From assembly GCA_016648135.1 (NCBI GenBank), contig JADDOH010010888.1:41196-105195 (forward strand): 64,000 bases of DNA, written 5' to 3'. A program made the translations under genes and the position numbers. Of this stretch, positions 10,771-22,675 are shown piece by piece (the first letter of the stretch is position 1; the number at the start of each line of letters is the position of its first letter). The notes beneath the pieces are model-generated. The model was not told the DNA's origin. It saw only the letters and a list, made by a program, of their open reading frames with translations, and searched no databases. Origin of the DNA: Agrypnia vestita. Its lineage: Eukaryota; Arthropoda; Insecta; Trichoptera; Phryganeidae.

Positions 10771-10779
10771 TTGCTAAGT

Positions 10780-11470
10780 GAATAAATTTTATTTATTTAT
10801 TTATTAAATCCCAAAAGAAAATATACAAAATATAATATATATTACATACATTATGAATATATTAAATCCTGTAAAGGTATATACATATACCCGTACATAG
10901 GTTTGGGAGATGAGAAGTTAGACATGTGTAGTGATTTCCACACGACTAAAACTCAATAGAAACTATATAAATTAGTAATTAGTGACTAATATTAATACCT
11001 AGCTTTTAAAATAGTGACTCGAATGATAGTTGTATGATGATTACAATATACATTTATAAGGATATCAGATGTTCTTGTGTTTTGATTATCCATTTTTTAT
11101 TTTGTTTTTAGTTGACTTATTTACTTCGGTTACAATTTTTAGTTCGGTGGGTAATAGATTAAAGTATTTAGTAGCTGTATATAAGGGACTTTTACAGTAC
11201 TGTGTTTTAGTAATTTTGTAATAAATCACATATATTTATTGTCACCTCGCCAATAATTGAACCCGGAACCCTCGGCTCGGTGTGAGCTCTATGTTCCTAC
11301 AATAAATGACGTCACATATGTAAAATGTCAATATTTCTATAATTACACACTTTGGACGAAGAAACTACTAGAAGCGTGCAAAACAAAGTGATTTCTGCAA
11401 ACTTTTAAAATAATATTAGTACTTACTGTATATAATATTCATCACGTCATTGGCGAAGTGTGCAATGTTA
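10780..11470. other. AT-rich interval, possible LINE 3' end on the minus strand
   Basis: Starts with (ATTT)n at 10787-10805, which on the minus strand would be an AAAT tail, followed by AT-rich sequence without coding signal. Nothing firmer can be said. Confidence 0.35.
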
Positions 11471-11574
11471 TACAGGATGTCTCGTAGCTAGTAGCGAAAA
11501 CTTCGGGGAAGTCTTGTTCATTCAATTTTGAATAGAAAATATACTTTACGCGAAATTTTTTTTATTATTCCAAT

Positions 11575-12540
11575 TTATTTATTTGCATAACATTTACAAT
11601 ACAAACATACATTTAATTCGTTAATGTTATAAATAGGCTAAAGATATAAAACAAAAACAATAAATATTAAATATATACAAAATCATTCATAACAATGGTG
11701 TAGGAGAATCTGTCAAAGGAAGCATGATTAGCGGTACATAATGGCGTTCTAGTGCCAACCCTGATGTATGGAAGTGAAGCCTGGAATTGGCAAAAGAGGA
11801 ATGAAAGTAGACTGAATGCGGTGGAAATGCGGTCACTAAGACGCTTGTGTGGAAAATAGAGTGAGGAACGAACAAATTAGATGTGAATGCAATGCTGGCT
11901 GTAGTGTGGTAGATAGAATAAAGAAAGGAGTGCTGACATGGTTTGGTCATGTGGAACGTATGAACGAGGAAAGGATGGTTAAGAAAATATATGAGGTGAG
12001 TGTTGAAGGCAACAGGAATACAGGGCATCCGCGAAAGACCTGGCACGATCAGATACTACAAGTTTTTGAGGATGGCCCTGTTAAAAGCCGTAACAACCGT
12101 AGAACTTGTATGAGAAGATGTATGAATGTGGCCGAAGCAAAAGTGGTGTGCCAGGATAGAAGAGTGTGGCTTTCAATCCTTTCTGCCTAATCCTGCGGGG
12201 AAACGGCGTGATGGTTAGTTAGTTAGTTAGTTAGTTAGGAGAATCCTGCTTCGGAAAACCCTCCCAGAGACATGGAACAGATTCATGTTCAGAGTAATAT
12301 TGTTCAGCATAGCAATAGCTCTTCCAACAGGCATAACCATTGGCAGGTTGGTCCTGTATAATGGAATGTGAAACAATCTATGCTGACGCTGTCTAAGGTA
12401 ATTATAGGGAACATACGAACCAATGCTCCGCATCATTTCAGGATTATCGCTCATACCGCGCAACAATCGATAAAAATGCGTAATCAAATACACATTCCTT
12501 CTAGTCCCTAAACTACTGTAGCCAAGCAAACCCTAGAGAA
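11575..12540 (-). pseudogene. Jockey-type LINE C-terminus, interrupted
   Basis: The minus-strand frame 12227-12529 encodes a LINE C-terminus with HFYRLLRGMSDNPEM, RQRQHRLFHIPLYRTN, PVGRAIAMLNN and HVSGRVFRS. The same segment occurs at 28995-29375. It is split by a second LINE inserted at 11711-12235. The AT-rich 3' part continues at 11575-11700. Confidence 0.7.
11711..12235 (+). mobile_element. 5'-truncated RTE-like LINE with (TTAG)n tail
   Basis: Encodes LVPTLMYGSEAWNWQ, RSLRRLCGK, VVDRIKKGVLTWFGHVERM and GHPRKTWHDQI, the C-terminal end of an RTE-type polyprotein with a few stops upstream. It ends in four TTAG repeats (12217-12235). It is flanked by a 10-bp target duplication TAGGAGAATC at 11701-11710 and 12236-12245, and has inserted into the opposite-strand LINE described above. 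It is highly similar to the insertion at 23589-23946. Confidence 0.85.
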
Positions 12541-12849
12541 ACTCGGTCGCGTAAAGCCAAAGAGAATGCCCGTGTAAGTTTCCGTAGTGATGGTCCATCG
12601 CTTAACCGAAAATGAGCAAAAAAATATTGAAAAAAATGCAAAATTTGATTTCGCTTATCTCTGTAACTGTCGATTTTTCTGTGAAGAAAACTTGAATGAA
12701 GAAGACCCCCCTGAAGTTTTTGCTGCTAGCTATGAAACACCCCGTATAATATTCATGTCAAAATTGAGGAACTGTGCAATGTTAAATAATTGCGATCAAA
12801 ACATGATTGTTTATTGCTGATAACGTTAACCGATGTTTTTTTGGGATAG

Positions 12850-15800
12850 GTATACATAGTGAAAGATTTTCTGTTATTATAAATAATGCACATCAAAGCT
12901 GGAAAGCACAAACTACGCATAGTTCAAGATTTCCTGTTTTTATAAAATGCACATCAAAGCTGAAAGCAATTTTGAACGGCAAACTACGCATAGTTCAAGA
13001 TTTTCTGCTTTTATAAAATTCACATCTAAGCTGAAAGCAATTTTGAACGGCAAACTACGCATAGTTCAAGATTTTCTGCTTTTATAAAATGCACATCAAA
13101 GCTGGAAAGCACAAACTACGCATAGTTCAAGATTTCCTGTTTTCATAAAATGCACATCAAAGCTGAAAGCAATTTTGAACGGCAAACTACGCATAGTTCG
13201 AGATTTCCTGCTTTCATAAAATACACATTAAAGCTGAAGCAATTTTGAACGGCAAACTACACATAGTTCAAGATTTCCTGTTTTTATAAAATGCACATCA
13301 AAGCTGAAAGCAATTTTAAACGGCAAACTACGCATAGATCAAGATTTCCCGTTTTTATAAAATGCACATCAAAGCTGAAAGCAATTTTAAACGGCAAACT
13401 ACGCATAGTTCAAGATTTTCTGCTTTTATAAAATGCACATCAAAGCTGAAAGCAATTTTGAACGGCAAACTACGCATAGATCAAGATTTCCCGTTTTTAT
13501 AAAATGCACATCAAAGCTGAAAGCAATTTTGAACGGCAAACTACGCACAGATCAAGATTTCCCGTTTTTATAATATGCACATCAAAGCTGAAAGCAATTC
13601 TAAACGGGAAACTACGCATAGTTCAAGATTTCCTGTTTTTATAAAATGCATATCAAAGCTGAAAGCAATTTTAAACGGCAAACTACGCATAGTTCAAGAA
13701 TTTTTCCTGCTTTTTATAAAATGCCCCGCAAAGCTGAAAGCAATTTTAAAACGGCAAACAAACGACATAGTTCAGATTTTCCTTCCTTGCCTTTTAAAAA
13801 AATAAAATCTCACCTCTCAGCTGAAGCAATGTTGAACGGCAACTACCGGCTATTCTCAAGATATTTCTCTGCTTTTATTAAAAATTTTCACAATCAAAGC
13901 TGGCAAGCACAAACTACGCATAGATCAAGATTTCCCGTTTTTATAAAATGCACATCAAAGCTGAAAGCAATTTTGAACGGCAAACTACGCATAGATCAAG
14001 ATTTCCCGTTTTTATAAAATGCACATCAAAGCTGAAAGCAATTTTAAACGGCAAACTACGCATAGATCAAGATTTCCCGTTTTTATAAAATGCACATCAA
14101 AGCTGAAAGCAATTTTGAACGGCAAACTACGCATAGATCAAGATTTCCCGTTTTTATAAAATGCACATCAAAGCTGAAAGCAATTTTGAACGGCAAACTA
14201 CGCACAGATCAAGATTTCCCGTTTTTATAAAATGCACATCAAAGCAGAAAGCAATTCTAAACGGGAAACTACGCATAGTTCAAGATTTCCTGTTTTTATA
14301 AAATGCATATCAAAGCTGAAAGCAATTTTAAACGGCAAACTACGCATAGTTCAAGATTTCCTGTTATTATAAAATGCACATCAAAGCTGAAAGCAATTTT
14401 AAACGGCAAACTACGCATAGTTCAAGATTTCCTGCTTTTATAAAATGCACATCAAAGCTGAAAGCAATTTTAAATGGCAAACTACGCATAGTTCAAGATT
14501 TCCTGTTTTTATAAAATGCACATCAAAGCTGAAAGCAATTTTGAACGGCAAACTACGCATAGTTCAAGATTTTCTGCTTTTATAAAATTCACATCTAAGC
14601 TGAAAGCAATTTTGAACGGCAAACTACGCATAGTTCAAGATTTTCTGGTTTTATAAAATGCACATCAAAGCTGGAAAGCACAAACTACGCATAGTTCAAG
14701 ATTTCCTGTTTTCATAAAATGCACATCAAAGCTGAAAGCAATTTTGAACGGCAAACTACGCATAGTTCGGGATTTCCTGCTTTCATAAAATACACATTAA
14801 AGCTGAAGCAATTTTGAACGGCAAACTACACATAGTTCAAGATTTCCTGTTTTTATAAAATGCACATCAAAGCTGAAAGCAATTTTAAACGGCAAACTAC
14901 GCATAGATCAAAATTTCCCGTTTTTATAAAATGCACATCAAAGCTGAAAGCAATTTTAAACGGCAAACTACGCATAGTTCAAGATTTTCTGCTTTTATAA
15001 AATGCACATCAAAGCTGAAAGCAATTTTGAACGGCAAACTACGCATAGATCAAGATTTCCCGTTTTTATAAAATGCACATCAAAGCTGAAAGCAATTTTG
15101 AACGGCAAACTACGCACAGATCAAGATTTCCCGTTTTTATAAAATGCACATCAAAGCTGAAAGCAATTCTAAACGGGAAACTACGCATAGTTCAAGATTT
15201 CCTGTTTTTATAAAATGCATATCAAAGCTGAAAGCAATTTTAAACGGCAAACTACGCATAGTTCAAGATTTCCTGTTATTATAAAATGCACATCAAAGCT
15301 GAAAGCAATTTTAAACGGCAAACTACGCATTGTTCAAGATTTCCTGCTTTTATAAAATGCACATCAAAGCTGAAAGCAATTTTAAACGGCAAACTACGCA
15401 TAGTTCAAGATTTTCTGCTTTTATAAAATTCACATCTAAGCTGAAAGCAATTTTGAACGGCAAACTACGCATAGTTCAAGATTTTCTGCTTTTATAAAAT
15501 GCTCTTCAAAGCTGAAAGCAATTTTGAACGGCAAACTACGCACAGATCAAGATTTCCCGTTTTTATAAAATGCACATCAAAGCTGAAAGCAATTCTAAAC
15601 GGGAAACTACGCATAGTTCAAGATTTCCTGTTTTTATAAAATGCATATCAAAGCTGAAAGCAATTTTAAACGGCAAACTACGCATAGTTCAAGATTTCCT
15701 GTTATTATAAAATGCACATCAAAGCTGAAAGCAATTTTAAACGGCAAACTACGCATAGTTCAAGATTTCCTGCTTTTATAAAATGCACATCAAAGCTGAA

Positions 15801-18800
15801 AGCAATTTTAAACGGCAAACTACGCATAGTTCAAGATTTCCTGTTTTTATAAAATGCACATCAAAGCTGAAAGCAATTTTGAACGGCAAACTACGCATAG
15901 TTCAAGATTTTCTGCTTTTATAAAATTCACATCTAAGCTGAAAGCAATTTTGAACGGCAAACTACGCATAGTTCAAGATTTTCTGCTTTTATAAAATGCA
16001 CATCAAAGCTGGAAAGCACAAACTACGCATAGTTCAAGATTTCCTGTTTTCATAAAATGCACATCAAAGCTGAAAGCAATTTTGAACGGCAAACTACGCA
16101 TAGTTCAAGATTTCCTGTTTTCATAAAATGCACATCAAAGCTGACAGCAATTTTAAACGGCAAACTACGCATAGTTCAAGATTTCCTGTTTTTATAAAAT
16201 GCACATCAAAGCTGAAAGCAATTTTAAACGGCAAACTACGCATAGTTCAAGATTTTCTGCTTTTATAAAATGCACATCAAAGCTGGAAAGCACAAACTAC
16301 GCATAGTTCAAGATTTCCTGTTTTCATAAAATGCACATCAAAGCTGAAAGCAATTTTGAACGGCAAACTACGCATAGTTCGGGATTTCCTGCTTTCATAA
16401 AATACACATTAAAGCTGAAGCAATTTTGAACGGCAAACTACACATAGTTCAAGATTTCCTGTTTTTATAAAATGCACATCAAAGCTGAAAGCAATTTTAA
16501 ACGGCAAACTACGCATAGATCAAGATTTCCCGTTTTTATAAAATGCACATCAAAGCTGAAAGCAATTTTAAACGGCAAACTACGCATAGTTCAAGATTTT
16601 CTGCTTTTCTAAAATGCACATCAAAGCTGAAAGCAATTTTGAACGGCAAACTACGCATAGATCAAGATTTCCCGTTTTTATAAAATGCACATCAAAGCTG
16701 AAAGCAATTTTGAACGGCAAACTACGCACAGATCAAGATTTCCCGTTTTTATAATATGCACATCAAAGCTGAAAGCAATTCTAAACGGGAAACTACGCAT
16801 AGTTCAAGATTTCCTGTTTTTATAAAATGCATATCAAAGCTGAAAGCAATTTTAAACGGCAAACTACGCATAGTTCAAGATTTCCTGTTATTATAAAATG
16901 CACATCAAAGCTGAAAGCAATTTTAAACGGCAAACTACGCATAGTTCAAGATTTCCTGCTTTTATAAAATGCACATCAAAGCTGAAAGCAATTTTAAACG
17001 GCAAACTACGCATAGTTCAAGATTTTCTGCTTTTATAAAATTCACATCAAAGCTGAAAGCAATTTTGAACGGCAAACTACGCATAGTTCAAGATTTTCTG
17101 CTTTTATAAAATGCACATCAAAGCTGGAAAGCACAAACTACGCATAGTTCAAGATTTCCTGTTTTCATAAAATGCACATCAAAGCTGAAAGCAATTTTGA
17201 ACGGCAAACTACACATAGTTCAAGATTTCCTGTTTTTATAAAATGCACATCAAAGCTGAAAGCAATTTTAAACGGCAAACTACGCATAGATCAAGATTTC
17301 CCGTTTTTATAAAATGCAAATCAAAGCTGAAAGCAATTTTAAACGGCAAACTACGCATAGTTCAAGATTTTCTGCTTTTATAAAATGCTCTTCAAAGCTG
17401 AAAGCAATTTTGAACGGCAAACTACGCACAGATCAAGATTTCCCGTTTTTATAAAATGCACATCAAAGCTGAAAGCAATTCTAAACGGGAAACTACGCAT
17501 AGTTCAAGATTTCCTGTTTTTATAAAATGCATATCAAAGCTGAAAGCAATTTTAAACGGCAAACTACGCATAGTTCAAGATTTCCTGTTATTATAAAATG
17601 CACATCAAAGCTGAAAGCAAATTTAAACGGCAAACTACGCATAGTTCAAGATTTCCTGCTTTTATAAAATGCACATCAAAGCTGAAAGCAATTTTAAACG
17701 GCAAACTACGCATAGTTCAAGATTTTCTGCTTTTATTAAATTCATATCAAAGCTGAAAGCAATTTTAAACGGCAAACTACACATAGATCAAGATTTCCCG
17801 TTTTTATAAAATGCACATCAAAGCTGAAAGCAATTTTAAACGGCAAACTACGCATAGTTCAAGATTTTCTGCTTTTATAAAATGCACATCAAAGCTGAAA
17901 GCAATTTTGAACGGCAAACTACGCATAGATCAAGATTTCCCGTTTTTATAAAATGCACATCAAAGCTGAAAGCAATTCTAAACGGGAAACTACGCATAGT
18001 TCAAGATTTCCTGTTTTTATAAAATGCACATCAAAGCTGAAAGCAATTTTAAACGGCAAACTACGCATAGTTCAAGATTTCCTGTTATTATAAAATGCAC
18101 ATCAAAACTGACAGCAATTTTAAACGGCAAACTACGCATAGTTCAAGATTTCCTGTTTTTATAAAATGCACATCAAAGCTGAAAGCAATTTTAAACGGCA
18201 AACTACGCATAGTTCAAGATTTCCTGTTTTTATAAAATGCACATCAAAGCTGAAAGCAATTTTGAACGGCAAACTACGCATAGTTCGAGATTTCCTGCTT
18301 TCATAAAATACACATTAAAGCTGAAGCAATTTTGAACGGCAAACTACACATAGTTCAAGATTTCCTGTTATTATAAAATGCACATCAAAGCTGAAAGCAA
18401 TTTTAAACGGCAAACTACGCATAGTTCAAGATTTTCTGCTTTTCATAAAATGCACATCAAAGCTGAAAGCAATTTTGAACGGCAAACTACGCATAGTTCT
18501 AGATTTCCTGCTTTCATAAAATACACATTAAAGCTGAAGCAATTTTGAACGGCAAACTACACATAGTTCAAGATTTCCTGTTTTTATAAAATGCACATCA
18601 AAGCTGAAAGCAATTTTAAACGGCAAACTACGCATAGATCAAGATTTCCCGTTTTTATAAAATGCACATCAAAGCTGAAAGCAATTTTAAACGGCAAACT
18701 ACGCATAGATCAAGATTTCCCGTTTTTATAAAATGCACATCAAAGCTGAAAGCAATTTTAAACGGCAAACTACGCATAGATCAAGATTTCCCGTTTTTAT

Positions 18801-18993
18801 AAAATGCACATCAAAGCTGAAAGCAATTTTGAACGGCAAACTACGCATAGATCAAGATTTCCCGTTTTTATAAAATGCACATCAAAGCTGAAAGCAATTT
18901 TAAACGGCAAACTACGCATAGTTCAAGATTTTCTGCTTTTATAAAATGCACATCAAAGCTGGAAAGCTATTTTAAACGCCAAAGTAGGTACGC
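12850..18993. repeat. 71-bp satellite array with higher-order repeats
   Basis: About 86 head-to-tail copies of a 71-bp unit: roughly GCACATCAAAGCTGAAAGCA, ATTTTRAACGGCAAACTACG, CATAGWTCAAGATTTYCYGY, TTTTATAAAAT. Variants include a 61-bp form lacking ATTTTGAACGGC (GGAAAGCACAAACTACG at 12901, 13104, 14673, 16011, 16285, 17126) and a 70-bp form (ATACACATTAAAGC at 13221, 14790, 16402, 18309, 18521). Diagnostic variants recur at exact offsets of 1569 and 1612 bp, e.g. TTCTAAACGGG at 13598, 15167 and 16779. Units near 13690-13910 and at both edges are degenerate. No internal gene. Confidence 0.95.
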
Positions 18994-19039
18994 GAAATTC
19001 ATTTGCTTATTACAATTCTAAATTCTAAATCGAAGGCTC

Positions 19040-19175
19040 GAGCTCCATCCCGGGAGAACACCAGAATAGTTTTATTTTCATAGAACAAGCCTTTACCTTA
19101 ATTTGAAAATAAATAGTAAGAATATTGATTGATGTAACACGTATTCCGTGTGTGCGTCTCCAATTATATAAAAAA
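19040..19175 (+). repeat. tRNA-derived SINE, 3' part (copy 1)
   Basis: Matches the 3' two-thirds of the SINEs at 42405, 52457 and 56935 (minus): TATTTTCATAGMACAAGC, TTTGAAAATA, GTAAGAATATTGAT, ACACGTATTCCGTGT, then A/T-rich tail. The tRNA head is absent or too diverged to see. Confidence 0.7.
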
Positions 19176-19744
19176 GATGTATTTGAATCGATGATAATTT
19201 AAATATAGGTGGACTTTAATACTGTTTAAATATACAGTAACATCATCGATTAGTCAAGTGAATTACGAAGGTAATTTTGTGTACTTAAATACCGGCGATA
19301 AAAAATATATTACGCATTAAAATCGGTGACACAATTTCTTCTTAACGTCAACAACATTTTGAATGAATTAATTAAGAAGTAAATGTACCTACCTGCTTTT
19401 TGTAGACAATGTTATCGAACGAGAATGGACAAAATTAATTTTTCGTAGAATAACTTCTCAAGGAAGGTAAAGCATAAATTTTTTCTGTGCTTTTATATAT
19501 AATACTATAGTTACGTATGTAGTTTTCTCGGATATTCTCCATGTATATGTGACCTCTCTGGCAGAGGTTTCGCATCCTATTGTAGGGTTTATCATCAGGG
19601 CTGATGTGAAGAGTATGAGTTGATGTGTAGGTTACGTACAACATTGTTTTTATTAGACGCTTTGCAAAACAATGGAACCTTTGTTTCCCCCCACAATATA
19701 ACAGTGTGACGCTGGGTACAAACAGCTAGTTTTATATAAACTAA
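19176..19744. other. AT-rich unassigned interval
   Basis: Only short open frames with no recognisable motif; nothing supported. Confidence 0.4.
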
Positions 19745-20228
19745 CAATGATCTTAAACAATACAGCTATTATTGTAACTGGACCTGACAGGAACACAGTA
19801 AACAAACACGCAAATATAGACATGAATGTACTGAAATCCTGGTTCGACAACAATTTGCTCTCTCTCTAAACTCTGAAAAAACATATTACATTTCCTTTTC
19901 AATAAAAAAAACATAAAAAACCGCCAAATATAAAAATTACCATCCACAATAACAACGGAAATAGAATGATCTGCAACAATTCATGTTGCAGCAAATCGCA
20001 TAGCAATATTAACAAATTGACGAAAAGAATTAAAAGAAAAAAAGGTATACTATGCAATTGTCCACTCACTACTCCAATATGGAATAATAGGGTGGGGCGG
20101 AACTTATAACAATAAAATAAATCGAATTAAAGTCATTCAGAGAACAATTCTTAAAGTCATGCATAAAAAAAATTAACATTCTCCACACAAACACTATTCA
20201 AAATATTTCTAGTCCCAAAGGTAGAAAC
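19745..20228 (+). pseudogene. Jockey/CR1-type LINE reverse transcriptase relic
   Basis: Contains LNNTAIIVTGPD and VLKSWFDNNLLSL with a stop, then after frameshifts YYAIVHSLLQYGIIGWGG and NRIKVIQRTILKVMHKK. These are the thumb-region motifs of Jockey/CR1 non-LTR reverse transcriptases (LLQYGIxxWG; IQRxILKxI). It ends where the pogo-type element begins at 20231. Confidence 0.7.
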
Positions 20229-20230
20229 TA

Positions 20231-22076
20231 CAGTAGAGCGTCGGTTATCCGAACTAATTGAGGGACGTGGGTGTTCGGAAAACTGGTATTTTCGGATAAT
20301 CGAACTGTATTGATTAAGCCATACATATTTACGTACAGGTGAATGAAAACCATATTTACATTTATATCTTTAATGGCAATTAGGAATTAAACATAAAAAA
20401 GTGCAAACAATCTTGCAATAAAACATATATGTACATACATAGGTACAATTAACGCTTAAAAAATCTTCAATCTTCGTCTACCGAAGCAAGCCTACCCGCT
20501 TACGAGCGGCTAGGTCACATACTTTTTTAAGGACGGATAATATTTGATATTTGTCGCTTTCAGCTTGTATTTCAAACTAACGCAAGACAATATCTAAGCA
20601 AGTAAACGCATCAGAAGCACCAATTATGTTTTCATCTTCATTCTGAACTTGTAGTTGATGAGGTACTAGCGATGGCGTCAGCCTTATTAGTCATGAGGTC
20701 TAAAATTTCGCTATCCTGCATAATTTGGTACCCGGGATCTTCACGATATGCATCCATTGTTGAACCTCTTCTACAGCACATTCGTGGCAATCGAGCTTTT
20801 TTTAGCATATCTATCATTAAGGGGGGGTAAGTTTAATTCGTACAAAAAAAGGCATGTTTTTGTGAATTTTTTGTGACGACACAATTAAAATCTCTTTATT
20901 AAAACCAACGACACATTAAAATATAACATTTGAAGAATATTGTGTAAAATTTTCAAGACGAAATATTAAAAAATACGGCAATGGCAGCAATTATTCGGAC
21001 GTGTCTCGGAAAAAAGTAGAATTGCGGTGTCCATCATAACTCGGTGCTTGATCATCTGAAATAAAAAAATCAAAGTTCATTCGTTAGATAATAGGTCTTC
21101 CCAGGTAACGCTGGGAGGGTTTTTTGAAATTTCAATTTTTAAATTTTTTGGAACACTTTGAAGAGAAAAACGCGATTTTTTGCGAAAAATATCGACTAAT
21201 TTGTTATTAAAAAATAAAAATTAATAACAAATTTGAAAAAAAGTCTCCAGCGTTACCTCGTAAATTATGTATAAAAATAGTGTTCAAAATTTCAAAAGGA
21301 TCGGTGCAGTAGTTTTGAAGTTATGATGGACACCGACTTTGAAAACGTGAGATGTGGGGAAAATGCTTTAAAGTTTTGCACACTATAAAATTCAAAATAA
21401 AACTCGACACTAATTTTATACTTACACATAATCGTCGATGCCATGTTCACACAGCAAAGAGCTTTCATCATCAGCATCTTTTTGTCTTTGTCTACGCAAA
21501 ACTCTTCAACTACAATAGCACGTCTGGTAGTCCTCAGGTGAGCGCATCTCTTAGCTGCTCGAGCAGGTATAGAAAATCAGTCTGAGTATCGCTCAAATGT
21601 TCATAATTTCGTCAATTTTGCTCCGATTGATTTGAAATTTTGACACAATATTCTTGCGATGTTATACATTCATTTAAAAAATTAAAAATAAAATGCAAAA
21701 AAAATAAGTTAAAAACCTTACCCCCCCTTAAGCATATCTTCCAGTTTCTCATTTACACATACACTTTGAGGATTTTCCACTATACACAAAACTTTATTCC
21801 GCTTTCAAGTTCTGCACTTTTACACTGTCCCATGCTGCTCTGATCATGTAGGACGCGTCTTTCAAATCAATTTTCTTATGATTTCTTATCAGGCATTCTT
21901 CTCCCTCCTCTTCTTTTTCCAAAAGTAACTTACGTAACAATTCTTTTCTGTAGTATTACAGAAACTTTCAAACGGTATCGTTTGAAAGTCTCAATAACGC
22001 CTTGGTCCATAGGCTGTAAATAATGAAGTCACGTTAGGTGGAAGAATCATGACTTTTATAAACTCGTTTTTTTCAT
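20231..22076 (-). mobile_element. pogo/Tigger-like transposon, truncated
   Basis: Begins after a TA with CAGTAGAGCGTCGGTTATCC, a typical pogo/Tigger terminus. The minus strand encodes the C-terminal transposase: ILPPNVTSL followed, after a one-base frameshift, by QPMDQGVI and TFKRYRLK (about 21960-22065). This is the LPPNxTSLxQPxDQGV signature around the last catalytic Asp. The N-terminal half is missing because the copy is cut at 22076 by the Penelope-like palindrome. A TTAA element (20821-21727) is nested inside. Confidence 0.75.
20821..21727 (-). mobile_element. TTAA-flanked G-run element, complete copy
   Basis: Termini are GGGGGGGTAAGTTTAA and, inverted at the right end, GGGGGGGTAAGGTTTTTAAC. 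A TTAA lies outside each (20817-20820, 21728-21731). The two halves are themselves loosely inverted copies: both contain an ACAATATTCTT block and GTGTCCATCATAACT. No transposase. TTAA target duplications are known for piggyBac, Kolobok and Sola3. The G-run ends are not classic piggyBac, so the superfamily is left open. Confidence 0.8.
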
Positions 22077-22119
22077 GATATTTTATACGCACCGTATGTA
22101 TTACCGAGAAGCGAATTTC

Positions 22120-22153
22120 GACGTTTCGTTGGATACTTATCCAACGTCATAAG
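22120..22153 (-). ncRNA. degenerate hammerhead motif in the opposite arm
   Basis: Inverted copy of the plus-strand motif with the same stem II and GAAAC-GTC, but the core reads CTTATGA instead of CTGATGA. G5 of the conserved core is changed, so it should be inactive. Confidence 0.55.
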
Positions 22154-22641
22154 GAGGACGACCTTTACCCGCGGAGGTGGAGGTCAGACTGATTAGGTGC
22201 TGCTTTCTAGGGCGTAAATTGTATGCACTTTGTTGTGGAGTGTTCTCTTCTTCTACAATAGAGGTCGCCAGTGTGCAATATGTACTAGTTACGTTTACTG
22301 TGATTTCTCTCAAGGGTTGAATCAGTGTCGTTAGAACAGGGCGCCAAATACTTGATAGTTTGTAACTTACAAACTATCAAGTATTTGTAACTTACAAACT
22401 ATCAAGTATTTGTAACTTACAAACTATCAAGTATTTGGCGCCCTGTTCTAACGACACTGATTCAATCAACCCTTGAGAGAAGTCGCAGTAAAATCCGCCG
22501 ACGTAACTAGTACGTATTGCACACTGGCGACCTCTATTGTAGAAGAAGAGAACACTCCACAACAAAGTGCATACAATTTACGCCCTAGAAAGCAGCACCT
22601 AATCAGTCTGACCTCCACCTCCGCGGGTAAAGGTCGTCCTC

Positions 22642-22675
22642 CTGATGACGTTGGATAAGTATCCAACGAAACGTC
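22642..22675 (+). ncRNA. candidate hammerhead ribozyme (Penelope-type)
   Basis: CTGATGA (22642-22648), a hairpin CGTTGG-ATAAGTAT-CCAACG, then GAAAC overlapping its end (22668-22672) and GTC (22673-22675). This is the ordered core CUGANGA-stem II-GAAA-(short stem III)-GUC of minimal hammerheads known from Penelope-like elements. Stem I can form CTC/GAG across the core. A conserved hairpin CGAGA...TCTCG follows the predicted cleavage site. Stem III is almost absent in one monomer, so activity might need a dimer. No activity evidence. Confidence 0.6.

Larger units (their letters stand above)
11471..12747. mobile_element. TIR element (TGTCTCGTAGCTAGTAGC ends), copy A
   Basis: Left end ACAGGATGTCTCGTAGCTAG..., followed by AAAACTTCGGGG and AGTC; right end at 12650-12747 is its inverted counterpart. 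The same ends flank copy B at 55832-57921, and a partial copy lies near 34790-34850. The interior is filled by two nested LINE ends. An imperfect direct repeat of about 40 bp (11432-11470 and 12746-12785, both with TATAATATTCAT and GTGCAATGTTA) flanks the copy. Confidence 0.55.

Noticed and set aside
13575..14017. Open frames of 76 and 123 codons in the satellite
   Set aside because: They are created by the 71-bp periodicity (71 is not a multiple of three) and encode only translated satellite.
12850..18993. CRISPR-like regular repeats
   Set aside because: The whole 71-bp unit is repeated with no unique spacers, and the genome is eukaryotic; it is a satellite.
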